Below are positions 36,397 through 50,352 of a stretch of DNA of 64,000 bases, one piece after another (position 1 is the stretch's first letter; each line of letters begins with the position of its first letter). The notes under the pieces are model-generated. The model saw only the letters and a list, made by a program, of their open reading frames with translations, made no database searches and was not told the DNA's origin. The DNA comes from Ursus arctos (taxonomy: Eukaryota; Chordata; Mammalia; Carnivora; Ursidae). The stretch covers positions 18,453,449-18,517,448 of the forward strand of contig NW_026622930.1 in assembly GCF_023065955.2 (NCBI RefSeq). Reading direction: 5' to 3'. A program made the translations under genes and the position numbers.

Positions 36397-36990
36397 TGCT
36401 CATGCTAGTGTGTTATATATCTCCTCTTCATTTCACTGATGAAGGAGAACTCTCTACCCTGGGATTATGGAAGTAGCTAAAAACATAAAACCCAACATTG
36501 GCAGAGGAGATCGACAGCGGTTCCTTAGTCACATATATTCCCCGCTGGGGGATGAGGACACCATGCCATGTAGGGCTTCCCAGTGCTTGTTCTTGGGGTA
36601 TAACTGAATCAGCAGAGGCTGTGAGAGGTAAGCATGCAGTAAAAAGATGTTGGAGTGACCCCTAATTGTTGTGGGGAAGTGTGATTGACTTATTTGAATA
36701 ATTCTGTGGGCTGGTAAGAAACTAAAATCTTCCGCTCAGCAACAAGCAGACAGCGCCCTTAAGTTTTCATGATAAGGAAGTTCGTTTGGATATAGAGCCT
36801 TATCAACAGGAGCGCAATGATGAGACGAACTTGTGGTTAGGACATTCAAGGCCCTTGGTTTTCTCCAGATGTCAAGGCATACATAACACAGAGACTTAAT
36901 TTTAGACCTCTTTTACAGCTAGGTCATTACTAGATTCTCCTTTTTTTTTTTTTTTCTTTTTTCCCTTTAATATCCAATCATTTCATATAC
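36397..36990. other. unique DNA
   Basis: No gene or named repeat. A T homopolymer of about 15 lies at 36941-36955. Confidence 0.4.
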
Positions 36991-36999
36991 TCGGTTAAC

Positions 37000-37340
37000 T
37001 CCATCATCATAATAACTCTTAAATCATTATCTCGGTCGCCTCACTTCTTCTCACCACTATCTGGTTTATCCCTGATAAATTGGAACTTGTCTTAGTAGTA
37101 ACCTCCACGGAGTCTTCTCTTTGAGCTTTTTTGAGATTCTGTGAAGTGTTCCTCCTGTCACTCTCAGAACATTCTTTGCTTGCCCTTTCATCAAATACAC
37201 TATCTGGTAACTATTTTTTTTTACCTTTTTTTTCCTCCAAAATAGACTTCAAGCTTTAGATATCAGAAACTGTGCTTTGAGTACTATACTCCTAATGTAT
37301 GGTACATAGCAGGTACACAGGGAATAGATGTTAGGTTTAA
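37000..37340 (+). repeat. L2-like relic
   Basis: Order of words fits the L2 3' region in sense: an equivalent of 'cctccgtgaagcc' near 37115-37145, 'tagacttcaagctttagat' and 'tggtacatagcaggtacaca'. Decayed. Confidence 0.45.
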
Positions 37341-38784
37341 AAAATGAAATTGAACTGAATGCACATCTCTCTTAATCTAGTTAAATCAGCATGGTTAAAA
37401 TTGTTAGTCTCAGTATTCATGACCTTTCTGGTTCCTTGCTAACAGTTTTCTTCCTCATCCCTTCTCCTCTTGCTCTAGGCTAAGTTTTGTTTTCATACTG
37501 AACACGGGTTTGTACCATCAGCGATGTATTGGCTTTCCCAGGTTCCTAGGAAGCACTTCGATCTTCATGGAACAGCATTAATTCTTGCTATTGGTCTGAG
37601 AACCCAATAGAGCAAGGTGATATATTTGTGCTTTCATCCCTCTGGCAGTCCCAGGCAGCACCTGCCAGGGTATGGCTGCTGTATCAGCAAACCAAATGGG
37701 AAGCAAGTGAATGCATATCTTGGTCCCCAAAGAGAAACCCATTTCCACTGTAGCTAAGCTTGACAGTTCAGGACTCCCATTGGACTCCAAAGGACATGAA
37801 ATGCTCCACTACTTTTTGAAATCATTTGCTTATATGTGGCTGAAGTTCACACATCCCACTGTGTCCTTTTCCTTCATACCCCAAAGGGAAGAGAAATATG
37901 AGCCTCTTCTATTCAGAGATCACTGAATAATGTTTGCTAGTCTCAGATTTCACTGGCTTCAACACTGTTATTTGTGGAAAATATGTGGTTGAATCTCAAA
38001 GCCAGCAACATTCCCTCAGGGTACCCATTAGGCAGAAGGGGAGCACAGTTGTAAACAATCTGTTTTGTAAAATAGAGGTCTCTAGAAGAGAGGGAATCAA
38101 AATTGTGTTTGCTGAATATTTCATATCCTAAAATGTACAATTTACAGACAGGGAGGGAATTGTAAAAGATAGTCACTCAAAACACTATTTCTAGGAAAGA
38201 CATTTTCTCCTGTCTTTCAATGATTTTGTAGGGGAAGTTAGAATGTGAATGAGCAGCAGAGAGAAAACACACGACATGAGTAAAATGTGGGGTAAAATGT
38301 TTCCAAAAAAACTGTTTCTTTTTACTGATTACCCGTGAAATGGTTTTATAAGTGTGTGCTTTGCCATAGGCTTGTTTCACATTCTCTAGTAAACAACACA
38401 GATGGACAGAAATCATAATTAAGAAGGAACCATCTGTGTAGGATTGCAAGGTACATCTTTTATTTTGTGGAGGTAGGAAGATGGCTTGAACTTGGGTATA
38501 CTAGATTTACAGGGTTTATTCTGGTGTCCTATGCGTCTCCAGGTTTAAAAAGAAAATCTTTAAAGTTACACATCAAAATATGAGCGTACATATAGATATA
38601 ATTTTTATAGAAAGAAAGTGCATAACTTTAATCAGATTCTCATGTCTCCTTATTGCCAGCTTCTCCAAGTTTTTATAATTACATGGAAAGATGGACCTCG
38701 TCAAATGACTGAAAACTCACATGCCTATACAGCTGTTGATTGTTTTGTTTCCACTTTCAGCAAGTCTATGACTTCCAGCTATTA
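37341..38784. other. unique DNA, no gene supported
   Basis: A cluster of short frames on both strands (37578-37790 minus, 37711-37926 plus, 37934-38131 plus, 37943-38176 minus, 38177-38449 minus; 65-90 residues) in slightly more balanced sequence. Frames overlap antisense and carry no recognised motif. Confidence 0.35.
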
Positions 38785-38966
38785 CATTTAAATGATTGAT
38801 TGATTGGTTGGTTGGCGGGTTGATTGATTGATTTTAAGTAGGCTCCATGCCCAGGGTAGAGCCCAGTGCAGGGCTTGAACTCAGGACCCTGAGATCAAGA
38901 CCTGAGCAGAGATCAAGAGTCAGTCACCCAACCCACTGAGCCACCAGGCGCCCCTCCATTTAAATG
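38785..38966 (-). mobile_element. older SINE (CAN/SINEC) with (GATT)n tail
   Basis: Minus-strand body 38795-38956. The tail has become (GATT/GGTT)n. The head 'gccaccaggcgcccc' is kept. Duplication catttaaatg at 38785-38794 and 38957-38966. Confidence 0.93.
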
Positions 38967-39179
38967 CTTTAAATGTTTGTCTGTTTCAAACTGTAGAACA
39001 TATGTAATTGTTTATTATGAGTACTGGGTTTTGCAATGTTGATTACCCTGTTTTTAATATATTTATTTTTATTTTATATGTATTGCTTTATTTTAGAAAA
39101 ATGCTAATTTTTCCAAAGGCCTAATACAATAAAGAGGATGAACAAGTAACCTACAGTGTGAGACATTTATAACACATAT

Positions 39180-40048
39180 ATGTGGTGAAAGATTCGTATG
39201 TAGAATATAAAAAAACCCTACAGATCAGCAAGAAAAATGAGACAGCCTAACATAAAATAGGCAAAATACTGTGCCACTTTACAAAAGAGTATAGAAATGG
39301 ACATTAAAGATAAAATAGGTGATCAATTTTATTGGAAATGAGAATTTAAAACCATAATGGGATACTATCACACTTCCACCAGAAAGCTAATAAATAAATA
39401 AATAAATGAAAAAATGTAATAGGAAGTATTCATGAGAGTGAGAAACAACTGGAATTCTCTACTGTAGGTGGTGATATAAATAGGTACAATCTCTTGAGAA
39501 AATTGGCATACGCCCATGGCTCAGGAATTCTGCTTGAAGGCATATGCCAAATAGGATAGTGTATAGGTTCACTAAAAGACATAGACAAAAATATTTATAT
39601 CCTAAAAGTGGAAATTATCTAAATGCCTATCGATAGTAAAATAATTAAATTTTGTAGCACACAATAGAATATTATGTAACAATGGCAGAAAATAGCAAAG
39701 GCCCTACTCGATTGCATGACTAAATCACATTATCATCACATTGCATAAAAGAAGACACGAATGAGCATATATTGTAAGATTTATGTATTTTATTTTAAAA
39801 ACAGGTAAAATTAATTTGTGCTTTAAGAGATCAGTATAGTGGTTTAGAAGTCAGTATAGTAGCTTCCTTTACAGATAGTTCTTGCAAAGGGAATGAGGAT
39901 CTTCTGGAAGCTGATAATGTCCTATTTCTTGATTTGAGGGCTGATTACAGGGAGAATGTAACTTTGGAAAATTAGTCGAAGTGGCACACTTTGATTTATG
40001 TACTTTTTATATGTATATGATATACTTAATAAACAATTTATTTAAAAA
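39180..40048 (+). mobile_element. old L1 (L1M-type) 3' end
   Basis: Plus-strand fragment from the last part of ORF2 ('aatttaaaaccataatggga', then 'tactatcacacttccaccag') into the 3'UTR ('ctaaatgcctatcgatagta', 'gtagcacacaatagaatatt', 'atgtactttttatatgtat'). Frames are broken. A short (AAAT)n lies at 39390-39407. Confidence 0.85.
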
Positions 40049-40049
40049 G

Positions 40050-40271
40050 AAAGCTCCTGGGGCGCCTGGGTGGCTCAGTCGTTCAGCATCTGCCTTCAGC
40101 TCAGGACGTGATCCCAGGGTCCTGGGATTGAACCCCACATCGGGCTTCCTGCTCTGCTGGGAGCCTTTCTTCCTCTCCCACTCCCCCAGCTTGTGTTCCC
40201 TCTCTCGCTGGCTGTCTCTTTCTGTGTCAAATAAATAAATAAAATCTTAAAAAAAAAAAAAAAAAGCTCCT
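40050..40271 (+). mobile_element. SINE (CAN/SINEC, young type)
   Basis: Plus-strand body 40059-40262, head 'ggggcgcctgggtggctcag', tail (AAAT)n-ATCTT-poly-A. Duplication aaagctcct at 40050-40058 and 40263-40271. It sits at the very end of the old L1. Confidence 0.97.
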
Positions 40272-41056
40272 TGGTGGCTCTCTGTTCTCTTTCTTTTGCC
40301 TAGAAAAAAGATATGATGGCTGAAGCTGTAGGGACCATCTGATGACCATGAGCTGATCTTGAACACGGGAGCCACACATGAAGACTGATGAAATGAAAAG
40401 ATAGAAGGAACCAGTAGCCCTGAAGACATTGTAGATTTTCTGATCCAGACTTGGCTAGCCCAAAATTTTGCATCAGCTGATCTCCCACCAAATAAATAAG
40501 GGAATAAAAATAAATTGAAAATAAAATAAACAGAAGGAAGTATGAACATTCAGTACTGCCCAAATTACCTACCTCATGGAAAGGATGAGGTGTTAGACAT
40601 GTAGAGAGGGGTTCTGCTAGTTTATACCAAAAGAAGGATTTATTAGTAGGGTATTCTTTGGCATTGTCACATTCATATTTTAAATTGATCTGAAGTCTTT
40701 CTTCACCCCCATTGACCCATTTAGGAGATCTGCATTCAGGGTAAATGTTTTATTACCGTATAAACTCTGTCACGTTGTAATTTATGTGTGTACGTTGTAG
40801 TCTTCCCTACTGTATCGTGAGCTCATGCAGGGAAAGGACTCTCTCATATTTACCATTATAAGCATACCCTATTTCATCGAGTTTCATTTTACTGTTCTTC
40901 ATAGAGAGTGTGTTTCTTACAAATTATAGATTTGTGGCTACCTTGCATCAATTAAGTCTTTGGGAACCATGTTTCCAACATTTGCTCACTTAGTATGTCA
41001 CATTTAGTAATTCTCACAATATTTCAACTTTTTTCATTATTATTTTATTTGTTATG
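40272..41056. other. unique DNA with a possible L2-like relic
   Basis: Overlapping minus-strand frames (87 and 100 residues, 40247-40563) reach into the SINE A tail (poly-F) and are not genes. About 40795-40865 ('gtgagctcatgcagggaaag') resembles L2. Otherwise nothing is recognised. Confidence 0.35.
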
Positions 41057-42023
<967 letters not shown>

Positions 42024-42627
42024 GTTTGCTGAAAGTTCATATAACAGTTAGCAATTTTTAGCAGCAAAGTATTTTTAAATTAATGTATGTATGTTGTTTT
42101 TCTAGACAAAATGTCATTGCACACTTAATTGACTACAGTATAGTGTAAACTTAACTATTATATGTACTGAGAAGCCAAGAAATTAATTTGACTTGCTTTA
42201 TTGAGATTTTCACTTTATTGCAGTGGTCTGGGTAAACCTCGTGGGATGCCACTTCATTTAAAGCAACTAGGCACATAACAATTTAAGGTGAGTAAAAGTG
42301 TTAAGGGTTAGTGTTTTGTCTTGACAAAGATGCTCCTCCCAGTGACTTGTATTTACTTCAAATATTTTTTTATTTTTAAAAATAAATACAGATATTTGCT
42401 TTAAAAACAGTACATATCAACACCCCTAGAGCCCCAGTACCTTCTGTAGTATTGCTCCCACCTCAATCATAGAAATTTATGATTCTGAGGTTGGTGTAGA
42501 TCATTCCCAAGGAGAATTTTGTAATTTAGTACATATGTCCCTTATCGATAAAGAATATACAATTTGCTTTGGGCATATTAAAATTTAGAGGACACTTTAG
42601 ATGGCATCCAAGTTTAGTTTTCAACAG
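42024..42627. other. AT-rich unique DNA
   Basis: Nothing recognised. Confidence 0.4.
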
Positions 42628-42834
42628 TTTTTTTTTTTTTTAAGACTTTATTTATTTATTTGACAGAGAGAGAGACAGCCAGCGAGAGAGGGAACACAAG
42701 CAGGGAGAGTGGGAGAGGAAGAAGCAGGCTCCCAGGGGACAATGGAGCTCGATGTGGGGCTCCATCCCAGAACGCTGGGATCATGCCCTGAGCCAAAGTC
42801 AGATGCTTAACGACTGAGAAACTCAGGCTCCCCT
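42628..42834 (-). mobile_element. SINE (CAN/SINEC, young type, damaged head)
   Basis: Minus-strand copy with poly-T (42628-42641), a typical body, a small insertion near 42735-42750 and a diverged head ('gagaaactcaggctcccc'). No clear target duplication. Confidence 0.93.
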
Positions 42835-43639
42835 CACCTTTTTCTTAATACAACATTATATTTTTGAAATTTATCCATGTTGACATACATAGATAAGGTA
42901 TTATGAGTATTTTCCCATGACAGTCCTCAAAAATTTATTCCATAGAAGCATATACATGTATTTTGAAATATCTGAATCATGCAGCATTTTCTTGTTTCAG
43001 AGAATTTTTCCTACTAACACACTGGGTGTAGTATATCTTTCAGTGAGGTGTCCACATTTATATTCCACTGTAGACTAGATTTCTGTATTACCTTCTTGAA
43101 ATGATCTTGGCACTAGGTAGCTTTAGTTCAAGCCTTGATTTCTGATTTCATTTTACTTAAAGCTTTATAGAGAACTAGATGAATATTTAAGTAAAGAAAT
43201 AATATTTTTGACCTCACGGCTAACACTTTTGATCCTACTTTCTTATTGGTTATGTATTTACGTCTCATAACTCTCACATTTCCCAGGAAGTTTCAATGTG
43301 CATAAATGGATTAAAGTAATCAGCATCTCTAGGACATTTAGCAGGTAAATTTTATGTCCACTTAAGAAAAAAGAACCTAAGATATGGTAGTTAATATATT
43401 CAACTAAATGATACATTCAAAAAATCACAAAGCAACTAAGAAAAAAATTCTATTAGTGGATTAAAGCATATTCAGGTTGAATTAAACATGGAGTAATTTG
43501 AGTTAATATATGAAGACACCAACAAAATTCCCTCCCATGCCTTTTCCAAATTACACACTGTTAACAGATTATGCCAGAGGCAATGGAGAATCATGGAGTG
43601 TCGTTTTCAGAGCTGTAACGATTAAGGTCTAGATTCCCT
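42835..43639. other. AT-rich unique DNA
   Basis: The part at about 42900-43080 might be old L1 but is not assignable. No gene. Confidence 0.35.
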
Positions 43640-44110
43640 AGCCTTGCATTTATGAGCCTCCACGATGCAAATGGGATTTGCCTTTTTAAATTCTACCTTA
43701 TTCATGTTCATATACACTAGGCCCTAGCCAAATTGACTTGTTTGCCATTTCAGTACATATTCCTTGCCCCACGTGTGTGCTTTAGCTCTTGATTTTCCAT
43801 CTGCCTGGAATTTTGTTCTCCCACCATATTTTCCTTGTCTATACCCTCCCTTATGCAAAGCTCTGCATGAATACTGCGTTCTTCGTGATTATTTGCCTAT
43901 ACCTCACCTTCCCTCTTTTACAATAATTAATTCACTCTTTTATTTTTATTGCACCTGATTCATGCTGGGCACTATGCTAGGTTCTGAACATACGTAGAAG
44001 AACACATGTTTCTTGTAAGAATTCACATATTAGAGAATGTGGCAGAGAGACAGGTTCTTTATGAATTAGTTGTAATCTAGAATGATTAAATGCAGTAACT
44101 AAAGTAAGCA
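43640..44110 (+). repeat. L2-like relics
   Basis: 'catctgcctggaattttgtt' and 'tgcgttcttcgtgattattt' match the L2 3' region in sense. 'catgctgggcactatgctag' with the following text matches another ancient LINE-like repeat. Edges uncertain. A 64-residue frame here is incidental. Confidence 0.5.
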
Positions 44111-44890
44111 CAGCTCTATGCAATGTAAACAAGTGGGACTAATTCTGTTTGGGGGTACCTAGGAACATTTTTCTCTGTCCCAATATTTCAATAGTTATTA
44201 AACAAGGGAAATACACAAAAACAATTCAAGGAGAGAGTACTAGGCTCAGCTCTGTGCCTTGCCCTCTCCTCCCACATGCCTAAGTATGAGCCTTGCACAA
44301 AACCTGACATACATGAAGCTGTATATAAAGATGTGGTGAATGAATGTATTAATCCAAAAAAGGATGACTTGTTAAAGGATCTAAACATGGGGGAAATGTA
44401 ATTTAGAAAAGCTTTCTCAGGAACACAGGCAAGATTGGGAAAGTCAGGATCATGATCAGGCACAGATAAGAGGCAACTGTACAATCCAGATGTGGGATTC
44501 ATCCTCAAGTGTAGTTATCTTGTAGCAGGAAGTATTTCTTTGCATTAGAATTGTGTGTATCCATGTGTTATCTCTCTAACTAGACCACAGTATCTCTCAT
44601 CACCAGGATGGCTAAATGATACATCTTTTGTCCTTGAGACCTTGCAGAATGGTGTGTAGCTCACATATATTATTCAATGGAGAAAGCTTTGCAGGAGTTG
44701 TGGTTGAAGTTGATAGTATGGCACAAAGTACTGGTAAGGTCTATCTCATGGAAATTGATATACCTGCACGTCTTAACTTTGGAAACACAGCAGATCTCTA
44801 GTCATGTTTCACAATGGTGAAAATTCCAACAGTAATCTATATTGATAAATTTTCACCCTGATGGTCACTAAAATTGATAGAGTGCTAACT
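44111..44890. other. unique DNA, no gene seen
   Basis: A 106-residue minus-strand frame (44188-44508) and a 61-residue plus-strand frame (44616-44801) lack recognised similarity. Confidence 0.4.
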
Positions 44891-45060
44891 AGAGGCCATG
44901 CACTTGTAAGTGGCACTTTGTATATTTCCCACTCTGGTGAGTTAGGAACACCATCATTTCTGTGCTACTAATGATGAAACTGAGGCACATGGAAGTTGAA
45001 CACGTCGTCCAGCATGTTAAAACTAGAGGATAGAAGTGCTGGATACTAAAGACCAAACTC
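44891..45060. repeat. MIR3/L2-like relic
   Basis: 'atgatgaaactgaggcacat' followed by 'ggaagttgaa' fits the ancient repeat phrase also seen at 24331 and 25080. Confidence 0.5.
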
Positions 45061-45184
45061 TTGTTGCTTGGGTTCTACTTCTAAAATGTCATACGGTCTG
45101 AACAGCATCATTAACTGGCAATTAAGGGATGGTTTTAAAACATTTTGATTGAAAATGACCACTTGGCATTAAGTATAAATCTTA

Positions 45185-45600
45185 ATTAGTTTTCTAGAGC
45201 TTCCATAACCAAGTACTACCACTGGAGGACTCAAACAACAGAAAATTATTGTCTCACAGCTCTGGAGCCTAGAAGCCCAAGATCAAGGTGTTGGTATGGT
45301 TGGTTCCTTCTGAGGGCTGTGAGGGAAGGGTCTGTTCCAGGCATTTTTCTATGGTTTGCAGATGGCTGTCCTCTCCCTGTGTCTTTACATGGATCTTTCC
45401 TCTATGTGTATCTTTCTATATCTTAATTTCACCTTTTTATAATGACACCAGTACTATTGGATTAGGGTACATTCTAATGACCTTACATCACATTGATTAC
45501 CTCTATAGAGACCCTATCTTCAAATGATGCCATATTCTGAAGGTTGGGACCTCAACATATGAATTTTGAGGGAAACAATTTAATTCATAATACTTGCCGT
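45185..45600 (-). repeat. ERVL-MaLR-type LTR (MLT1/MST-like)
   Basis: In antisense it reads from 'ttagttttctagagcttcca', through 'attattgtctcacagctctg' and 'tgggacctcaacatatgaat', to 'aattcataatac'. This is the same LTR superfamily as at 5040 and 52108. The 79-residue frame inside is incidental. Confidence 0.8.
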
Positions 45601-46199
45601 GAGTAAAGAATAACAGTATGTTAGTGAAGTTTAGATTGAAATTTGTGTTTCTTTTAAAGGGAATGTTCATTATTTAAGAAGTATAGTCTAAATGAAAAAT
45701 CTATTTGGAATTTTAAACAAACAGTATATAAAACTTCTAGATTTTAAGAGAGTTTATGATAGCAAATCTTTCAAAAATAATATTTTGCTACTAAAACTAC
45801 TCTGTAAACTCTATTTTCAAATGAAAATGTAATTCTTTGTATGTTAATGTTATATACTATCTGTATATCTTGAATGGATTTAGGCTAAATTTGACTCTTG
45901 TTTAACGAACATATTGTAGTTCATTTAAGACCAAGTTTAATCTAATACTAATTTTATATGAACACATTTTTAGCCTGTTTTGAGAGGTCAAAAAAATAGC
46001 AGTGTTTTGTTTTGTTTTGCTTTTCCTAGAAGTCACTTATCATTAAAATAATAGAAATGAAGAATGCACAGAAAAGAGAAGAGGGAGAAAAATCATCAAC
46101 AAAGCTACTAATATTCCACTTATGCAGATCACTCTCATTTCTATTTCAATGTCAAAAAACAAGCATGACTACAAGCCTGTTCCGTAAGCAATAGATAAC
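45601..46199. other. AT-rich unique DNA
   Basis: Nothing recognised except a short (TTTTG)n near 46004-46019. Confidence 0.4.
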
Positions 46200-47815
46200 A
46201 CAGCTGTTCCTCAGAAGGCCATTGTAAAATTCATTTTTATTAATTAGGAAGCTTATTCAAGAAAGAAAAAAAGAAAAACCTCTTTAACCTCCATTGATCA
46301 CCTAGGAACACCCTCCTGTAATTGGTGATGAACTGCCTTAATCATGGCAGAATAATGGATTTCACACTAAGAATTCCAGCGCTTCTGAGTTCAAACATTC
46401 TTCGTCGATTCCCTCTATAGCATTTGGGTTTCAATTTCTTTCAGATTTGATTTGTTTAAAAAGGGCTTTACTGCTAAAGCAACTGGTTCCATTTCCCAAG
46501 TGCTCAGAAGACCAAAAACAAAAGACTTTATGCTTGGTTAGCCTTGCATTCAGCATTCTGGAAGCTGTTACTCCTCAGGAGAATAACTATTTTTCTGGAA
46601 CAATCTAGACTACTGCTATACCTCAAAGTAATTAGTGTAAGGTTTAGCTTTTCTTCCAAATGCATCTCATTCAAACCAGAATTATAGGATTATTCAAAAG
46701 TAGTCTTTGTTTTGCAAACACACAATATTGAATACTGTGAAATGGTATGATATGGTACAAAGACAGAGATTGCACAATAAAATGAAATTCAAGGCTGTAT
46801 TTCATATTTTTAAAATGTGTGTTTTCAATGTTAGGCCCTTAAATACTGTATATTTATAATATCCTCAAAACACACTATAACAGTTCGCATTGATGTTTAA
46901 CATTTAATGAGATGAAACTAGCAGAGACTAGTGACTGCCTAAAGATAATTAAAGATACTACCCTTTGAGTTTTTCTCAGAATAACTAATGGTCATGAAAA
47001 CAAGGTGAACGCCTAAATTAATATCCCCACTCAATACATCACTAAAAGGGTTAAACCCCACACCATTGTAGTGGAAATATTGTCAGATGAAATTTACGAT
47101 GAGGGAATAAAATGAAAAGGGTGGGAGAACCTTCTCCATTGATTTCAGTCAAGACTAACTTTTTTAGGATGGGGGGATAAAAGAGCAAATAGTTCGTATG
47201 CTTGGGCCAGCCAGTTGTTTTCCAGTGTTTTTTTTTTTAATAGAAACCTTCAAATTTGATTTTATTACTAAATCATGATGACCCATAAATCAAACATGAA
47301 TTCTGCTTCTAAAATAACTGGTTGGTGAAAATGGGGCTAAGTGCAAGCTGTGCATTATTCTCAGATAGCTTAAATCTATGGATTATTCATACTCTCACAT
47401 TAGTGAAAGCTTTTTCTTGTTAAAGCTGTACTTAACATTTTTTTTTAAAACAGGTGGTTTGAATTACAGAAAGCCCTGCGATAATTTAATCTTCCCTTAA
47501 AGTAAATAAATTAAATTAGATTTCTTATAGGTAGACACAGGATTTTTAAAAATGTAGAGACAATTTCCCATATCTCCTAAGACAGTATGCTTACTTGATC
47601 TTTCATATTAAATTTTGGGTACAAAAAAAAAGATTTAAAAATAAGCAAAAACGATTAAATTTCTGAAAACCTGCAGGCGTGGGTGGGGAGAGAGAGTCCC
47701 GATCTGTGTCATCCTGATATTTCAGTTCGTATTGCCGCTTTGTTTTTCTCCTCATAAAATATTTACAGGTTTAGAAGAATTCAGGAACTTCCTGAGGCCT
47801 GGAAATTTGTTAATT
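46200..47815. other. repeat-poor block, candidate conserved non-coding DNA
   Basis: About 1.6 kb with no SINE, L1, LTR or microsatellite that I recognise, in a window where such elements are dense. No open frame of note. High-complexity AT-balanced text such as 'cttaatcatggcagaataat' gives the impression of ancient unique sequence. Confidence 0.25.
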
Positions 47816-47819
47816 CACC

Positions 47820-47845
47820 AAAACAAACAAACAAACAAACAAACA
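47820..47845. repeat. (AAAC)n microsatellite
   Basis: About six CAAA units. Confidence 0.9.
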
Positions 47846-48539
47846 CATAACACAATTTACACATGACTCTGCCAATTTCACATGTTTTTACTGTGTCCCA
47901 AGCATTACAGGTGCCTCCCGGTAGTCTGTCTTCTCATGGATTATTAAGGATAAGTTTATGCGCTTCAATACTGCAGCTCACATTTTTAACTCAGATCGAA
48001 CAGCTCCTTCCCCTTGGGTACAGCAGCTCCTGACTTTACATTCAGCCCTCCCTCCCAAACATCTGCATTCCTTTCTTCTTATCTATAGAGCCCTTCCCTT
48101 AAACCTGCACAGAGCTGTTGTAGGGGGTCTCCCAAAAGCATAAAAATAAAACTTCATCTTGGATTATTCTCAGTGTGTGCTAAGTTTAAATGGAGATGGT
48201 GAATTTTTGTTTTCCTACGTAGGTTGCCAATACATTATACCTCATATGGTTTTTAAGAAAAAAATCAAAGTTAACAAGATCAGCTAAGAACAGGTTGTAA
48301 ACCTAGAAATGCACAGACTGTATAAAAATTTATAGAACATTTTGTATTGCTATATTACTTTTGCTCAAGGAAAGCACATGATTTGTACCAAATACTGATT
48401 GAGTCTCGAAGTTGTTTGTGAGAATAGAATGCTTTGCATGATTTACAAGCCAAATTCCAAAGTAAACTTTACTTTGCTTCGAGAGCATGTGATCTTCTTG
48501 TGTAGTGGACTTGAAAGGTTAAGCAATGGTCTTTTAATT
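47846..48539. other. unique DNA, no gene seen
   Basis: A 61-residue plus-strand frame (47958-48143) has no recognised similarity. Confidence 0.4.
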
Positions 48540-48950
48540 GTTCAGAAAATTTTTATTGAATGATTGCTATATGTCAGACACTGAGATTGGTGGTGTGGGT
48601 ACAACAGTGGTTGAATCAGGAAGTTTATTCCTGATGGAGTTTTTTGTCTGTTTGTTTGGTCTGGTCAAGAAGATGCATGTCAAATAAGTAATGACTAATG
48701 TAATGAATGCAGTGTTAAGGATGGTATGGGAACTAGGGGTATTGATACCAGGGTACCAACCTAGTCAAGTAGAACATTGATATACAAGAGAAGGCTTTCC
48801 TGAATGGCAGTCATTTATTCTGAAACTTGAAGAATGATTAGTAAGTGGCTAAAGAGAAGATGAGAGAATAATAAAAGAAGAAGTGAAAAGGGTGTTCCAT
48901 GGTAGGGGCCCTGAGGTGGGACTGAACAAGACAGTCTGCAACTTCATAAG
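48540..48950 (+). repeat. old LINE-like repeat, family not assigned
   Basis: Order of words follows a common mammalian repeat: 'tgctatatgtcagacactga', 'aaggctttcctgaatggca', 'gtgttccatggtaggggccc', 'tgaggtggg'. Related words occur near 49530, 53455, 55455 and 62260. Confidence 0.45.
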
Positions 48951-50254
48951 GTTCTTCTTTCACCAAACTTGAGCATAGATGTATTTTACAATGAAGCAAG
49001 AAACATAGGATGTTCTTCTCCAGTTGACATCCCAAAGATTGTCTGGCATGCCAAAGAATTGAACACGCAGAACAATGCAAAAGACTGAACAGTTCATGAT
49101 CTGAAAGGCAATGATGCATGAAAGCCAGGAATGCAAGTAATTGTAAATGAAATATTTTCACCTTCATTACATAAGTTTAATTTGGAATGGCTCCAAAAGT
49201 TGTTGCATATGCTGTGCTGAGCAGATGAACTAGGGTATATCATTTGCTAATTCACTGATGTTCTTATTAAATCTTTCTCAAAAGTGCATATTCAATAAAA
49301 TGATAGCATTTGAAAATGTATATAAAGCTGGATTTAAAGCTTCAAACGACAGCAACAGAGCACACATAAGTAGATTAATTTGAGATATGAAAATGGAAAG
49401 TGTTACTCCATTCAAAGACGATATGTTGTCATTGCTTTCCAATATAAAAGAATAATAATTCTAAGTCATTTAACCAATTTGTCCTTAGCATGAAATTTGT
49501 AGCTTTGCTACGCAATCTTTCTTTATTTCTTATTATTTATTGAACACCAAGTATGCAGCACTATATAAATCATCATAGACACAGTCCCTACCCTTAAGGC
49601 ATACAATCTAAGTCAGACAGAGAAAACAATTCAGACATAAAATATGTCAAATGTGTTGATTAAACTCTGAAGATTGAGACTCTTAATTATAAATATGTCT
49701 TCATAGCTTAGGAAGTGAAAACTGTAAATAAGACAAAGGGCAAAATGACAGGGAAATCACGTTCTAGGTGTGTTTTGTATCTACAGTTTGTTATTACTTA
49801 AGATTAATGGTTATAATTTTAGATTGAGTATACTCTTACTGAATAAATAATAAACAGGAACATACTATAAAGTTTTAGGGAAGGTGGGGCCAGGATTACC
49901 TACTATTTCCTGTTAACTTTCATCATTTCTCATTTCCTCACAAAACAGAAATCTGGTTCATAATAACCTTTCATTATATTCTTAATAACATAATGATTTT
50001 ACCTTAGGAATCCATTTTGTTTTTCAAAGGAAAATGAAGAGAAGCAAAAACAAAACAAAACAAAAAACAAATAAACCCGCAGGATTCCATTAAAATCTTC
50101 TCACTTTGCTTTCAACTTGCCCAATATTTCTTCGTTCTGTGCTTCACATTTTCACAAGAATAAAGACAGTATTTAAAGAACATTCTTCGCATAACGAGTA
50201 CCTCCTGGTACAGTGGGAAGATCATCACATTTGCCTAATGCTCAATGTCAAATG
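48951..50254. other. AT-rich unique DNA with short old-repeat words
   Basis: A 109-residue minus-strand frame (48838-49167) overlaps the repeat and is not supported as a gene. 49530-49620 resembles the old repeat at 48540. A C/A-rich (AAAAC)n run is at 50046-50070. Confidence 0.4.
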
Positions 50255-50352
50255 GGTGGATATAGATGGATGGACAGACAGATATATCTATCTACATCAT
50301 TTCTGAAGCATATCTATATCTGTATCTATACAGATATCTACTCATCTATCTA
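50255..50352. repeat. imperfect (GATA)n / (ATCT)n region
   Basis: GATA/GACA-type units on the left and ATCT-type units on the right, so the two halves are partly reverse complementary and could pair. Confidence 0.7.
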
